Part shown: positions 37,454 to 50,800 of the stretch, in pieces | How the letters are laid out: each line of letters begins with the position of its first letter | Position numbering within the stretch: the stretch's first letter is position 1 | Assembly: GCF_021917145.1 (NCBI RefSeq) | Contig: NC_061062.1 | Coordinates: 9,167,199 to 9,231,198, forward strand | Reading direction: 5' to 3' | DNA: 64,000 bases | Source: Hypomesus transpacificus | Lineage: Eukaryota; Chordata; Actinopteri; Osmeriformes; Osmeridae | Made by a program: the position numbers and the translations under genes | The notes under the pieces: generated by a model | What the model was told of the DNA's origin: nothing | The model's input: only the letters and a program-made list of their open reading frames with translations | Databases searched by the model: none

Positions 37454-39391
37454 CTACTCCTCATTGATCCAGTCCATGGAAGCGTCATTTCCAGCCCCAC
37501 AGTCAGACTCATACCCTGAGGGACAGAAGACTGGTGTTATAGCTGAGGTGACGTGAAACAAACAAGCTCAAGAACATTTAGCTTGAGTCATTGCTCAACT
37601 TCACGACTAGTTTTCTGGAATTCTCTTCACACTTACAACTCAAATAGTGGAATAAGAAGGGCAAGTTACATGTTTGACACTAGGTGTCACCATTACTTAA
37701 ACCAATCCAGAGAGCAGATCATTCTGTAGAACTGATATTTCAGTGTCCACATTCACTTGATACATTAAGCATGGTATATATAATGTATTGGAGAGGTTCT
37801 ACTGTATTTCTTAAACAGGAATATTTCAAATTCCAGAAGCACAGAAAAAAAAAACTATGAACACTAAAAGTCTAAACGTGCTTGCAGCTCGTCCTAAAAA
37901 AGGAGGCCCCTCTGAGCACAGCAACACTTACTCGGGGCTTCCTCAGCACAGCAGCAGGGGCGCTGGGACTGGATTTTGGTCTTGGGGCCAGCCCTGCAGG
38001 AAACAGCCTGGACCCTAGGAGGAGTCGTCTCCAGGGAGAAAGCGAGGGCAAAGGGAAGCGGGGAGGACATGGAGGGTGAAGAGGGTGTTCCTGAGGTAGA
38101 TGAGGACAGGCCCAGGCTGGAGGTATGGGCACAGAGGGCACAGGGGGCCGGGGAAGCAGAAGGTCCGCGGGGCATGTGGACTGGTGCCCGTTCTCCATAC
38201 TGTCTCCTGGCACCACTGTGGTGCTCTGCTCGTTCTCGCTGCCAGATGAAATGAGTGGGTACAATGCCCATGACCTTGAGTGACACACACAAACAGTCAT
38301 CACAACTTATTTCAGGCAAGTCGCGAATATTCCTCACTTCTAAAAAGACCAACTTCCAAAAAAAGACCATCTTTCTTTATACACGTCAACAGGATGCAAA
38401 CTAGTGATGTACCTATCGTGATGCAGGCTCATGGGTGCATCAATGGCGAGCTAGTTTTGGAGGCCTGTGGTACTGTGGGACTGCTGGCAGAGACTTAGCC
38501 ATAGCCTACCTCCTCACAGCAGCGATGACTGACAGCAGCCCTGTACTCAATGCGTGCCCACAGTTTGTCTCTTTGCTTGAGGAAGCGGGGGAAGTGCTTC
38601 CTCCAGCTCTTCCCCAGTGCCCAGGGAAAGATCTCGTACTTGCTTTCCTCTTCATCCTCCTCCATGGTGTTTGCGAGGTAACTGGAGAGTAGTCATGACA
38701 AGATCTGTTTGGTTAACCTATGTGTTGCAATTATGATGCAGTTTGTGTAGGCAACTTAGCAACTTTAAAGACATGAAAAACTTCTTATTTACTTACAGTG
38801 CAATAAAAAAGTTCATTCGGTTGTGCTCACTGATGCTGAAGCAAGCTCGTTTAAAGTAGACAAAAGTCATGGCCAGTAGGTACTGAAAAATGTGAGCACC
38901 AAAAAGTTAAGAGTGAGAAATAATGTAATGTATTGTTAGACAGTGGTGCATTATACAAACATATTTAACCCAAGAGATTCACCTTATCCGTGATTTTACA
39001 ACAGCAGTCCATCCACAGAAAGTCTTGTATCAAATCGTCTTCTGTACGTTAAAAAGCAGGTAAATGTGTTTTACTCTAAATTAAGGTGTGTCTAATGATG
39101 CATGTGACAACTTAATTTCATTAGTTATTTTGACCAACCAAAAACTCTGAAGAAAGCTGCCATCTCTTCTCGCTGTATCACAAGTGTTGGGCCCCAGGAC
39201 AGCTTGGTCAAAGAGACCTCTTCTTGTCGCCGACTAGGTTGACTCTTGCCAGGCGGCCCTTGGGCCTCTTCGACGTTGGATCTCTTCAGTCGAAGCCCTC
39301 TCTTGATCTGGAGGGTGTGCGCAGTGTGGGCTTTGATTCGGACAGTGACAGAAGGGGGAGTCTGACACCACCTATGTTTGTGTTTCATCAT
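37454..39391 (-). CDS. spdya: Speedy/RINGO cell cycle regulator A, atypical CDK1/CDK2 activator
   Basis: Binds and activates CDK1/CDK2 without cyclin; in vertebrates it acts in oocyte maturation, S-phase entry and meiotic telomere tethering. Minus-strand exons 5' to 3': 39391-39139, 39041-38983, 38882-38797, 38681-38510, 38274-37932, 37515-37454. Phases agree and give 324 aa (human about 313). The N-terminus [17 protein letters not shown] matches the family. The RINGO core spans roughly residues 70-235: [53 protein letters not shown], then [18 protein letters not shown] Ser/Pro-rich tail follows ([18 protein letters not shown]). The last exon is short and ends [10 protein letters not shown]; it was chosen because a perfect GTAAGT donor follows at 37931 and the phases match. 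Without that splice, exon 5 reads on to a stop at 37894, giving a Cys-rich alternative tail. Confidence 0.94.
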
Positions 39392-41825
39392 GCTTCTTCA
39401 GCTGTGATATCTAGCTGAATTTTCTAGAAGTGACAAAAACATACACTGTTATCCATCCTGATGGCTTCAGTTAAAGAGACTAAGAAAGCTGCTTACACAC
39501 CAACTCTGGTTATAATAGTCGGTCTAACTAGTTATGCCATAATGTGGACAATCCATACGCCAAGCTGCTTGATAATATACGTACAAAACAGTTATACCAG
39601 CTAACCAGTATAATCGAAACAACAGTTTTCTTACCCTAAATTGCTTGATAGCTGGCTAACTAGCACTGGCTAGCTAGCACTGTGGTAAAAGTTTCCTCAC
39701 ACACAGATCATCAAAATCAATAACGTCGACAGCAGGCACTAACTACATACTTTGTAATTAGGTAGAAGTACTTTGTAATTAGAACTAGAAGAAGTTATGA
39801 AGGAGAAAGTTTCGCTGTTAAAGCTATCTCAACACATTTTTTAACCATTGGTAAAATGTAAAATGAATGTGTACACAGCCCTCGTGCCCACACAAGACAA
39901 AACACAACCGCTCAGCCTCAGACTGATTAATGATAGGGAGCGCGCTTCATGACAATGAGTCATGTTAAGTGCTCGTTTTTTTCTTCTGACGCCCTAATGA
40001 CGATGTCGCTAATTAAAAAAGTAGCCTACTTTTTATGAGTTGCGGTTTGTGAAAAAAAAAACAAAATAAAGGAAATTCTAATACACAACCTTGCAGTTTT
40101 GCTGGTTTACTGTGATTATGTGACTGGACCTTACCTCTCAATAGTGGGATTTGAACGAACAGTTTTGGATATCACCAAGATATTAAGGATATGGTAGCCT
40201 ACAACAATAGGCAGTGAGAGTAAAGCAGGTTCATTTGTCGGTTACCTTGGTGGTCAAGTTACAACTAACTACTAATTCTGTTTTGTTTGTTGTCTTTAAG
40301 TGCCACTCAACTGTCCATTGCATTTATTGTAGGTTGGCAATTAGTTTGTAAACAGCATATTTAGCTAAAACATTTAGAAGGTGCCTTCTTGTGATCTTAC
40401 ACAGGCAAGAACAACAAATACTTCAATCGTTTCCAATGAGCCCAGCCAACTGCACGTCCTTCGTGGAACACATGGACACAACTCTTCAGAAGTATTGAAC
40501 AACTGTGCAAAAATATTGCTTTAAAGAACTATGGATGTGACTGAAAAGTAATAGTTTGATCAAAGAAACAGCACTTTGTGAAAATATTAACAGAAAATAT
40601 GTTTTATTATAACTGTTTTCTGATCATTCTGTTTGTTAGCGAACAGTTTGTATAATTGTTTCAATCCATTTTTGTACTTAAAATTAAATAGATTGTGGAA
40701 TGGTCAGATAGAAAGGTTGTATAATTAGTAATTTCTCAAAATAAAAATGTCAGGCATTGACAACTAGTCATGATGGAGCATGGCCATAAAAGTGCTTGTC
40801 TTCAATATTAAATGACTATATGTAAATGATTTAGGGGTCAGCTGACGTAGAAGGGTACAGCTTATTGGAGCGACTTAATTTTAATGAGGTGTGATGGTGG
40901 TGTGCACAGTGCACAATACCACAGCTGGTCAAATTCCAAACTCTGCACCAGTGTCACCAGTTTACATTCTTTAATCATTGACAACACCCAACGACCTGCA
41001 CACAGTTGTACACTCTGAGATAGCCTATAGGGCCTATATTTTTTCTCCATATATGTTTTGCCTATTTGGGTTAGTAGTAGTGAACAGTAGTTTTCATACA
41101 CATATTGTTTTACCAATGTGGGTTTGATGAGTGATGTTGGCAGCACACTAGGCTTTGGACTCCAGTTTTAATGTATAAAGACAACATCCATTTGTTTCCC
41201 AGAGTTCATATTTGTTTTCAGTTGTCAAAAACTGGCAGGGATGGGTAATATTTTTCTCGTCTTTGGGAAAGAACATTGATACATTTTTCTATGTTTAGAG
41301 TTAATAAATGGTTCCAAACATTGAAAGCATCATCCACGGATCTCTGCAGTAACAGAATAGAAAGTGTCAACGGTAATCTCAGTTGTAAAGATATCAATTT
41401 TCAAATGTGGATGGGACTGATATGTTTTTTATAACTGATTGTGCGGTCAATGGCCATTCAATTAAAATGTAGGCCTATCAATAACAATGTAGGGGGCAGT
41501 TTTGTAGTTTTCATGTAGGCTATAATGAAACCTACGCCCTGAATGTAGGCTACATAATAACCCATCACTAAGATACAACCTATAATGCTTTACTTTGAGG
41601 TCAAAGTTCCACACTCGTCTATTAATCGTAGCCTACACTACACTTCCCAGACGGCAGCGTTATCACAGTTGCACACGATTGGCTGACCCACCCACTCCCC
41701 CTCTGCGTGCTTCCTGCAACATTTAAGGCGTAATGCGTTTCTCTATTGCCATTATTCACTGCAAGTGTTTTCAAGTGACACTTCTAGGACAGCAAATACA
41801 AAGACAGACTCGGTAAAAGTACGCA
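39392..41825. other. Intergenic region between divergent spdya and mocs1
   Basis: The two genes are transcribed away from each other. The spdya promoter and any 5' UTR exon probably lie at about 39.4-40.0 kb, where there is a GC-richer stretch near 39930-39960 with a TGAGTCA AP-1-type site. The mocs1 promoter probably lies at 41.6-41.82 kb. Between them is AT-rich sequence with no ORF that looks coded. Confidence 0.5.
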
Positions 41826-44800
41826 ATGGTATTTATTCAAAGCAGGTGCTTCCGCCTCATTGAAGGATCTGGGAATGTCGTGGCTATGTCATCGCAGCTT
41901 GGGAAACTATTCGCACAAGGCACTAAAACGAGGATGCAGCGATGGTATTCCAGTGCTACGCAAAAGGAGAACGAACTTGTCTCTCTGACCGATCCAAGCA
42001 CAGCCAACTTCAGTGTCGCAACAAACAAAAGCGACACAGAGGTAAATCATTTCAAGATTAGTTGAAATTGAGAACATAAATAGGCCTACTCAGTCTATGT
42101 TTCAAGTTAAGAGAACTGTTGACCACTGATGGTCACTGCGAAGCTTAAGCCTGGATCGAACCAATCGTTTTTGACAAATAGGCTAGTAGGCTATAGCCTG
42201 AAGTAGCCTTGAACATGCCTTGTTTTGACAGCAGATAACTGTTGAAACTGTTGCACGGTCTTCGTTGAGTCTAATGTAAAGATGAAGAGAGTTCGTACTA
42301 TAAAAACTCTTGAAATATGAAGTTGTCTGAAATTGTATCGGGGTTTATATGTTGTTGTTTTTTGGCTTGCAGGTTAAAGCCAGTGGGTCTTACCCATTTA
42401 TATTGACATGTCAGGCTGTCAGCGTAAGATATTTAGGGCCATATTTTACGAGATATGGCAACGCGGACGGATTCGCGGAATTTGGTATAGCCTAATCATC
42501 AACTGTAAAACCTGAAATAGGGTATTGCAGAATGTCCCATAATTTAACGGAAATGTATGAAAATAATCAAAAATGGGGCCAAGTGTAACCTAGCCTAATC
42601 GGAATAATTCTGTAGTCTTAATTGTAAAAGTCAGGTTGGTATTTTAGGCCTAGAGAAAATTATTCCGTTTTCAATTGGGGCGATTTGAGAGGGGTCCGTC
42701 GTGCGTGGGACCCTTACGTCACCTCACAATAAGATGCACTTTTAGAAACACTAGTGCAGTGCCCGTGCCGTACATGATGTTCGTGTCTGTGATGCAGCCG
42801 GTGATTACGATGTCGGTTTAAATGTAATTGAAGTTTGTGCCCACCGGCAAAATCTTTTCACAGTTCGATTAAATGCTTTGACAACTATTTCAGATTTTGT
42901 AGGCTACAACATGCTATCAATGGCGACAGAGGAGGTATTGTTAATGTAGGCCTATAACCCTATATCCCTATATATATATATCTGCCTATGTCTTAAAGGC
43001 CCTAATGACAATGTTAAAAAGTAAAGCAAAATACTTTGAGAAATAATTAAATGAAGCCTTCTTGCTGTACTTTTACATCCAGGACTTGACTATCCAAGGA
43101 GGGCGAAGGAGACGCATAAGTGAGGATGTCTTGCCCTTCTCCGCGTTTCTTACCGACAGTTTTGATCGAAGGCACAGCTACCTGCGCATCTCCCTGACGG
43201 AGAAATGCAACCTTCGCTGTAAGTTCTGATGCTCAGGGGCTGTAAAGGGGAACTAAAATTAAAACTAAAGTTTTAAAAGGTTTATAGTTAAAGGGAATTA
43301 GGCCTAATTAGTGTCACAGTTAAGACAGAGCTTAAATACAAAAAAATACTAATTTAGAAGAATAATTTGTAGTGTTCTTACCAGATAAAGTATATCTATT
43401 AAGTTAAGTAAAAACCTTCCTTTTTTAATTGTATTTTTGTATTTAATTTGGGATTATAGCATCATCACATTCTTCCAACCCTGAACTGTTTACACCTACT
43501 ATATAGTTCAGTTGAGTCATTATTCCACTATTTCATTGGACAAACTCCACAACTAATTTGTGTGTTAACTGTCTGGATATGTGCCTATTTCCCTCACTCA
43601 TTAGGTCAGTACTGCATGCCAGAGGAGGGGGTAAAACTCACCCCACGGGCCAAACTCCTGTCCACCTCCGAGGTGTTGACTTTGGCCCGCCTGTTTGTAC
43701 GGGAGGGGGTCGAGAAGATTCGCCTCACCGGAGGGGAACCCCTCATCCGACCTGATGTCCTGGACATCATCGGTAAGACGGGGTAAGGAAGTTGGGAATA
43801 GTGGAGGAAAGGGAGCACATGGTTGGGAGGGTGGGGTGGGGACTTTTGGCTTGTTGGTCAGGTGGTGTCTTAGGGTTAGGGTTCCCGTAATGAATTCCAC
43901 CATTCCCCAAGGTCTGACCGGCACTGATGGTTAGACGGTATTCGGACCGAATGCAATGCAGTGTTTCCAGCAGAAAATGTGTTAGGCAAGGTGGTAGGGT
44001 GAGATTTGCTGATGAGGGGGGGGGGGGGGGGGGGGGGGAATGGTGGTTCTCCTCCAAAAATGAAGTTCTCTGGAGAAGGGAGACTGCCGTTGGAATGAAA
44101 GGGAGAAAACTGGCGGAAACATGGCGAATATCGCTAATTAAAGAAAAAAAACGCAGTAGTCAAGGCGGCAGGAAACCCTGCAATGATTGGACGGGCTACT
44201 TGTCTGTACCTCTCGGCAGTAGTCAGGCATGTGTTTCAAGGGAGGGGCTGGGATATTTTGGTTTGAATCCTTTCAAACGCTAACTCAAATTGCTGATTAT
44301 TTTACAATGAATGGTTTATGAGAATGTTATGTTGCTGCATGTGTTCCTATGGGTTGGTTGGGGGCTAGTTTAGTCATGTTTTATTTCTGGCTTCCCTAAG
44401 TGATGACTTGTGTGGCAGGCCAGCTGAATCTGTCTTTTCTTTATACTGTGTTATCATTCTCTGATATATTTTACTCTAGCTGGAATAAGTCATTATGTAC
44501 AGAACCAAATTCAAACCCTTAGGCTTGTACAAACTCCCCGATAATGGACTCCAACTCCTACCGAGAGATTGAAATGTTATGGAAGCCTAGCATGTTGCAT
44601 TTTTTCCGTAGAGAAATGATCCATATCTCTGTCTTACCCTCCATGCATTCCCCCAATTTTATGTACTTTGTGTGAGGGGTGAATGGATTCTCAACGCTAC
44701 AACGGCATGGTTGATCCTGTTACACAGTGTTCCGCCATGTCTTTCTCTTTGGCCTGTAACTGCACCGATTGAATAGTTAGAGTGGTTAAACATACGCATG

Positions 44801-47800
44801 TCATCAATGGAAAGAGGGAAATGGTTCTTGATGTTACCAGATCCAATCCAAGTCAAGGCACATCATAGGTCATGGCTCTAAAGCATATCCTGTGTGTGTA
44901 AAATCCAATGTTCTGACAGGAAGGAGGTATCTGAGAACAGCCTCGCAACTGGTCATGTGCAGATCACCAGTATCCCTCCCTTCTACCTCACGGTCACAAA
45001 TACCATTCAAAGTAGATCCTTAAAGTGGTGATTAGTGTAAAGTGGTACTAATAAAGTGTACTACGTTCAGTGTTCTTTTAGTTGTTTCTGGCTCAGAAAT
45101 AGTTTTGAAAAGAATTACGTTTCCTGAGGCTCCTACTTCCTCTTAATAAACACATGGGTTTGGAGTCAACGCTGACTGAAAACACTGGAACACACTTCCT
45201 CTTGCACTTTGCTTGTATCTTACATCTTCCTTTCCCTGCTTGTCTCTTCAAATGGTTCAATCATCTGTCTTTGTCTAACTGTACAGCTGAGATGAGGAGG
45301 TTGCCTGGTCTGAAGACCATTGCTGTGACCACCAATGGTATGAACTTGGCCAAGCAACTTCCCAAACTGAAGGACGCTGGGCTCGACCTGCTTAACATCA
45401 GCCTGGACACTCTGGTGCCAGCAAAGTTTGAGTTTATCGTCAGAAGGAAAGGTAGGCACACTGTTGGATTGGATAGAGACCTGCCAAAGCTGTATTTGGG
45501 ATGTATTAACACTTATTTATCTTTAGGTAAGAGGTTTACAAATGATTTAAAATGTAATAGTTTAGGAAGGATAGTGATTGCGCTACCCCCTATGAGCCCA
45601 AATGAATGGCTTGCAGAGGACATTTTGTGTCAAAGGGAAAGGAGGGGGGTTCAGGGAAGCACGTGCATGAGAGTAAAGGACAGATGGACTGAGACGGCTT
45701 ATAAGGAGAGAAGCCGCAGCAGTGCAGGAAATGGAGTTGGAGCCGGATCTCTTACAGTACACTTGGCTTTCACTGTTTGGTTCATCAATCTTACCGTCAA
45801 GAAGGACCTATAGGGTTTATCAAATGAGCCACTTGCTCACAAGTATTGATAGTTATATTGATAGTTGTTATAATAACTTTATTTTGTTATGGGTTGTAGC
45901 AGATGTGATGGTGCATTTTTTACATAGTCACAACATACTCAATCCTTCATATTTAAATTGACACCTTTCAAATGCAGAGGGGTCTTCACATAACTGAAAG
46001 TGGACACTTGGTATAATCTGCTAAATATGAACGGCTTTAAATGTTAATAAGTAGATTGGAGCTGTAAAAAATGAATGCCAGCATAAAAGATGTTCAAGAT
46101 TATTACAGTTTTGGCTCTCAAGCTTTCTTATGAAATAAAAGACTACCTTTACATCAAGTAATCAGAATCAGAAAGGGTTTTATTTGCCATGAAAGTTTGC
46201 ACAGACAAGGAATTTACTTTGGCAGGAATTGCACACACCACCCATATAAAACAACAGCAACAGTGACTCAGCAATTTTAAATTACTCTGAGCTCAGTTCA
46301 AATCTTTTTTCTTTATTGTTTTTATTTTATTTGACTTTTTATCACTTGCATTGCATATTGTTGCCCCCCATTCAAGTCTGAACGTTGTCCAGCACAAAAT
46401 GTCATGTCATTTATTCCTGTTATGAAAAATGAAACTTTAGCTGTGTGTTCATTGTTGGGTTCCTCTCACCTGACAGGGTTCCACAAGGTCATGGAGGGCA
46501 TCGACAAAGCCATTGAGATGGGATACAACCCTGTGAAGGTAACAACCCATTTCTGCAATTATCCTATTTCTGGGATCATTTTATTGGATTGAGGATCAGT
46601 GGCTACCTATTTAAAGTCCTGTAGGGAAGGGTGATACAGAAATAGGGAAATAATCTGTACTGTAATGGTTCACATTTGAAAGCCTTTCAGGAGAGGTGTG
46701 TGAATACCCAAGGTATGTTTGGGACCATGCTCCAATGTTCCTTTCTCTATGTTGCAAAACACAATTTCTCTAAACCCTCTTTGGTTGCTGCTTTTCATTG
46801 CCCTCTGCAGGTCAACTGTGTTGTAATGCGGGGTCTCAATGATGATGAGCTGCTAGACTTTGTGTCCCTCACAGAGAAAAAACCTCTTGAAGTACGCTTC
46901 ATTGAGTACATGCCTTTTGATGGTAAGGACACCATCTCTTAAAGCTGCAATAGGAAACACAAATGACCAGTAATTAAAATAAGAAACAGCAAAACTTCCA
47001 CGCTAGCCTTCCGGGTTTGATTGACGAGGGTTTCACAAAATACGACAAAGACATTTATCTGAACAATATTCTCAGGCCTCATATCGTTCTTGACAACATG
47101 GACATGCTCTCAGTTCAGAACATGAACACGAAACGAGGTGGGCGAGCAGTCAGAGATACAATATGTTACAATTATTTCTAATTTACCTACCACTTCCCCT
47201 TTCTTATATAAAGACAATATGCCTTTTCATTTTATGAAGTGTTCTTTATTCCCTGTAAGTGAAAATGCAGTACAGTAGGCCAAAAATGGGACAAAACCTT
47301 GACCTTTTCTTACCTATTACCTCTTAAACCTTTGTCATTTCACCAGGTCATCCTCAAACCTGTCAAAAACGTACAGACTCAAAAATAATGTAATTCTTCA
47401 ATTATACTTTAATAGTGGAATCCTATTTTCAAATAAGATTCAGATCTGTGCCTTTAAAAAAGAACACATTAAATGTACTTTACTTTTTTTTTTACTGTAC
47501 TTTAATTAATTATTGATTATCCTCAAACAGGTAACAAATGGAATTTCAAGAAGATGGTGAGCTACCAAGAGATGCTGGACCACATAAGGCAGCAGTGGCC
47601 TTCCCTGAAACAGCTTCCCATTGGACACACAGAAACAGCCAAGGTTAGACCCCCCGTTCCCCCACCCCCATCATATATTGTTTCACAGACTATCTGAATT
47701 ATTAATCCACACTCATCTAACACCTTCATGGCACCCAAATGTAGTATTCTGAATGCATAGTCTTCCCAAGAACCAATTACACTGACAGGCCATGCATTTT

Positions 47801-50800
47801 GGTGGGCTTACAGTGTCTGCCAAGCTAATTGGTTTCCCCCTTCTTTGCGTTTGATTGACTCTTTATTTCTCCATCTCCATTTTTCTTTTCTCATACAGAC
47901 ATTCAAAGTTCCAGGCTTCCAAGGCCACATAGGCTTCATCACCTCCATGTCGGACCACTTCTGTGGCTCCTGCAATCGGCTACGCATCACTGCTGACGGA
48001 AACCTAAAGGTGAATGCAACACAGACAACGTTTATATGCACACTCTTAGATAGAATGCATGTCCTTCAGTTGTCGCCAGGGCAAGGTCCAAGTAGTGCAG
48101 AAATGAGAGACATTTGTGATTGTAAATGTAACTGTTGTTGGGTTACAGGTTACAGTTTAGACATTCTAATGGTTGGGAGGCATGACAGGTGATGGAGTAT
48201 AAGCCAAACAGAAGTCAGTCTTAGTCATTTGCAAAGATCACACAAGGTAACACTGGGCATTGACATTCTTGAGGTAGGCCCAGCTACATATACAAGACTT
48301 AACAAAAAGGACGCAGATAACAACACCAAACATGATGTTGTAACAGAAGCAAACATTACACTTATGTCCCTTTTCCCAACTCCATTCAGTCGGCTGGACA
48401 GGCTACCAAGAAACGAGTAACCTCTCCCAAAGAGCTGGGTTTGCATTTGAAGCGGAGAGATATTTGAAGACGTATTGGATAGTACCCAATTGCTGTGAAA
48501 GTACCAAGTCAATGAAGTGAATCGCCAAGTACAAGTTCAAGACAAAATGCATGTATTTATTATAGATCTATAAGGTGCAGTTGTCTGATACACTCAAGTT
48601 GAGCATTTCAGAAGACTGGACAAATAATACAGGAACGAAGGGCAGTTAAATAGTATCACAATATGGGGGGGTTTACTCTCACAAGAAACGTCAGTGAGAT
48701 GACAATCAACATAGCATTTGCAAGCACAGAAAGAGGACGCTGCATGCTAGATAGCGTTTGTTTAGCCTTTAGAATAGGGCTCCTAGAAATGGCCCTGACG
48801 TTCCATGTTCTCATGAGCTAATATAGCAGGGTATAGTTCAAACAGTGTTTATTATATTCAGAGCATTCCAAGTAGAAAGTAATCATTAGTTGTAATCTTT
48901 AATTATTGTTAACTGATCACTGGTTAAGGACAGATCTCTTAATTTTTTACTGAAGTCGAGAACAATAGGGACATATTAGCATTTTCCCATTGTAAATAAA
49001 GTCATATCATGATATGAGAATGGAGCTTACCATAGTCTACACATAAACGGCCATGAATATGAACAAAAATTGCCCGAAGGTCTGAATGACAGAACTTGTA
49101 CAAGGGAGCCCCTGCGACATCTACTGAGAGGAAACAGAATTGCAGCCTTGAAAGGCAGGAATCAACATGGCTGGTAGCAATATCACAAAAATAGGAGCTG
49201 AATTTCTGTCAACTATCTTATCCCTGCGTGATTTTGAAAATGTGTATACTAAGTGATAAAACGCTCCTCTAAGAAAAGTCATGAAAGGAGTGTCCTGGGA
49301 TTTGATCAAGTGCAAAGATTTTATTCCATTCTTTTTTTAACACATTGTATAATTCTGCACATGAAGTTGAAATATGTACTTACAAAAGTTAGATATCACA
49401 ATATATACCTCTCCTGCTTCAACAGGTATGTTTATTTGGGAATTCTGAGGTATCTCTGAGGGACTGTCTGCGCTCTGGGGCATCTGAAGACGAACTGCTG
49501 GAGATCATTGGTGCTGCTGTGGGCAGGAAGAAGAAGCAACATGCAGGTGCAGCACCTTACTTTATCATGGCTGGCTATGGAGGCCTACAGAGCTATTAAA
49601 ATACCATGTGTGCCACTCAACTTTATTATTTATAGTGAAGTAGTACAAATGGTGGGATTCAAAAAATACTTTTTAAAGGGACTGTGGCAGTTACAGGGTG
49701 ATTTTTATCCATTTGTCCAGCATTCACTTTTCTGTTAAATGTGCTGGTTTGATGGACAAAGGAAAAGTTACTACATTGGTTCTATAGCACACTTTTTCAG
49801 TCAAGAATAATTATTTGCATCTGGTGCTTGTTGACACTGAATATCCAGAATGAACAAAACTGATAATGAAATGAAAATGTAATAAAATGGCAGTACAGTG
49901 GCGAAATCCATGAAAGCTTTCCCACTCTGCATCAGAGTTTGTGTCAAATGCAAAGGTAGTCAGCCGCTACAATGTTTCCTTTAAATAGCTCTCTCTCTTT
50001 GACTGTCCACAGGCATGTTCAGTATCTCCCAGATGAAGAACAGACCCATGATCCTCATCGGTGGGTGATGTGGCTGTACGTAACACATTAACGCCAATCT
50101 TTCCCTTTTTTGTGTTGATAATTTCCCAAAACAAACGACAATGTTATTGGATGGAATTCAATAACATGCCAAACCCCAATTTAGCCTTCTTGCTTGTATA
50201 TGTTAGTGATCTTTGCAGGCTCCACAAATCTTTGCACTTACCTTTTATGTAAATGTTCTTCCCATCTTGCAGGCACATCATGCCAAAAAACCCTGTCCCT
50301 ACCCGTGAGCCAAGAAACCAAGGGGGACACTATCCCCATCTCCTATCTCCGTGATATAGCAGTCCTCACTTCACCCATGGCTGCTGAACCGTCCCAGTCC
50401 TTTGGGATGGGTGTTCAACACAGTGGGAACACACTGTGCCTTCCAGACTGTCCTGTTTCAACAGGAGTACCTGATGTCAGCTGCTCAGGATCCCACAAGA
50501 GGTCCTATGTTGTAAAGAAAAACCTTTTTGAGGAAGTCAAGGAATGTACAAGAGCCCCCTTTTGTGAGAACAAGATTGACAACAAACCGCACATCCCTTT
50601 TTCTCAAATGAAGACCCCTGACCACAACACACACACATATGTATTAAGTCAAAATCACAGTGAGTTCCACAAGTACACACTAGCCAAACGTCCTAACAAA
50701 ATAAAGAATCGTGTCACAAGAATGGCTGGAATTTTATCCCTTTGCACACTACGGACCAATACCAAAATAGATACCACTCAGGCCAATAGCATTAGGCTGT

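Noticed and set aside
46938..47455. Possible transposon between mocs1 exons 6 and 7
   Set aside because: The start (TTAAAGCTGCAATAGG) and end (GTGCCTTTAAA) look repeat-like, but no inverted ends or target duplication could be defined.
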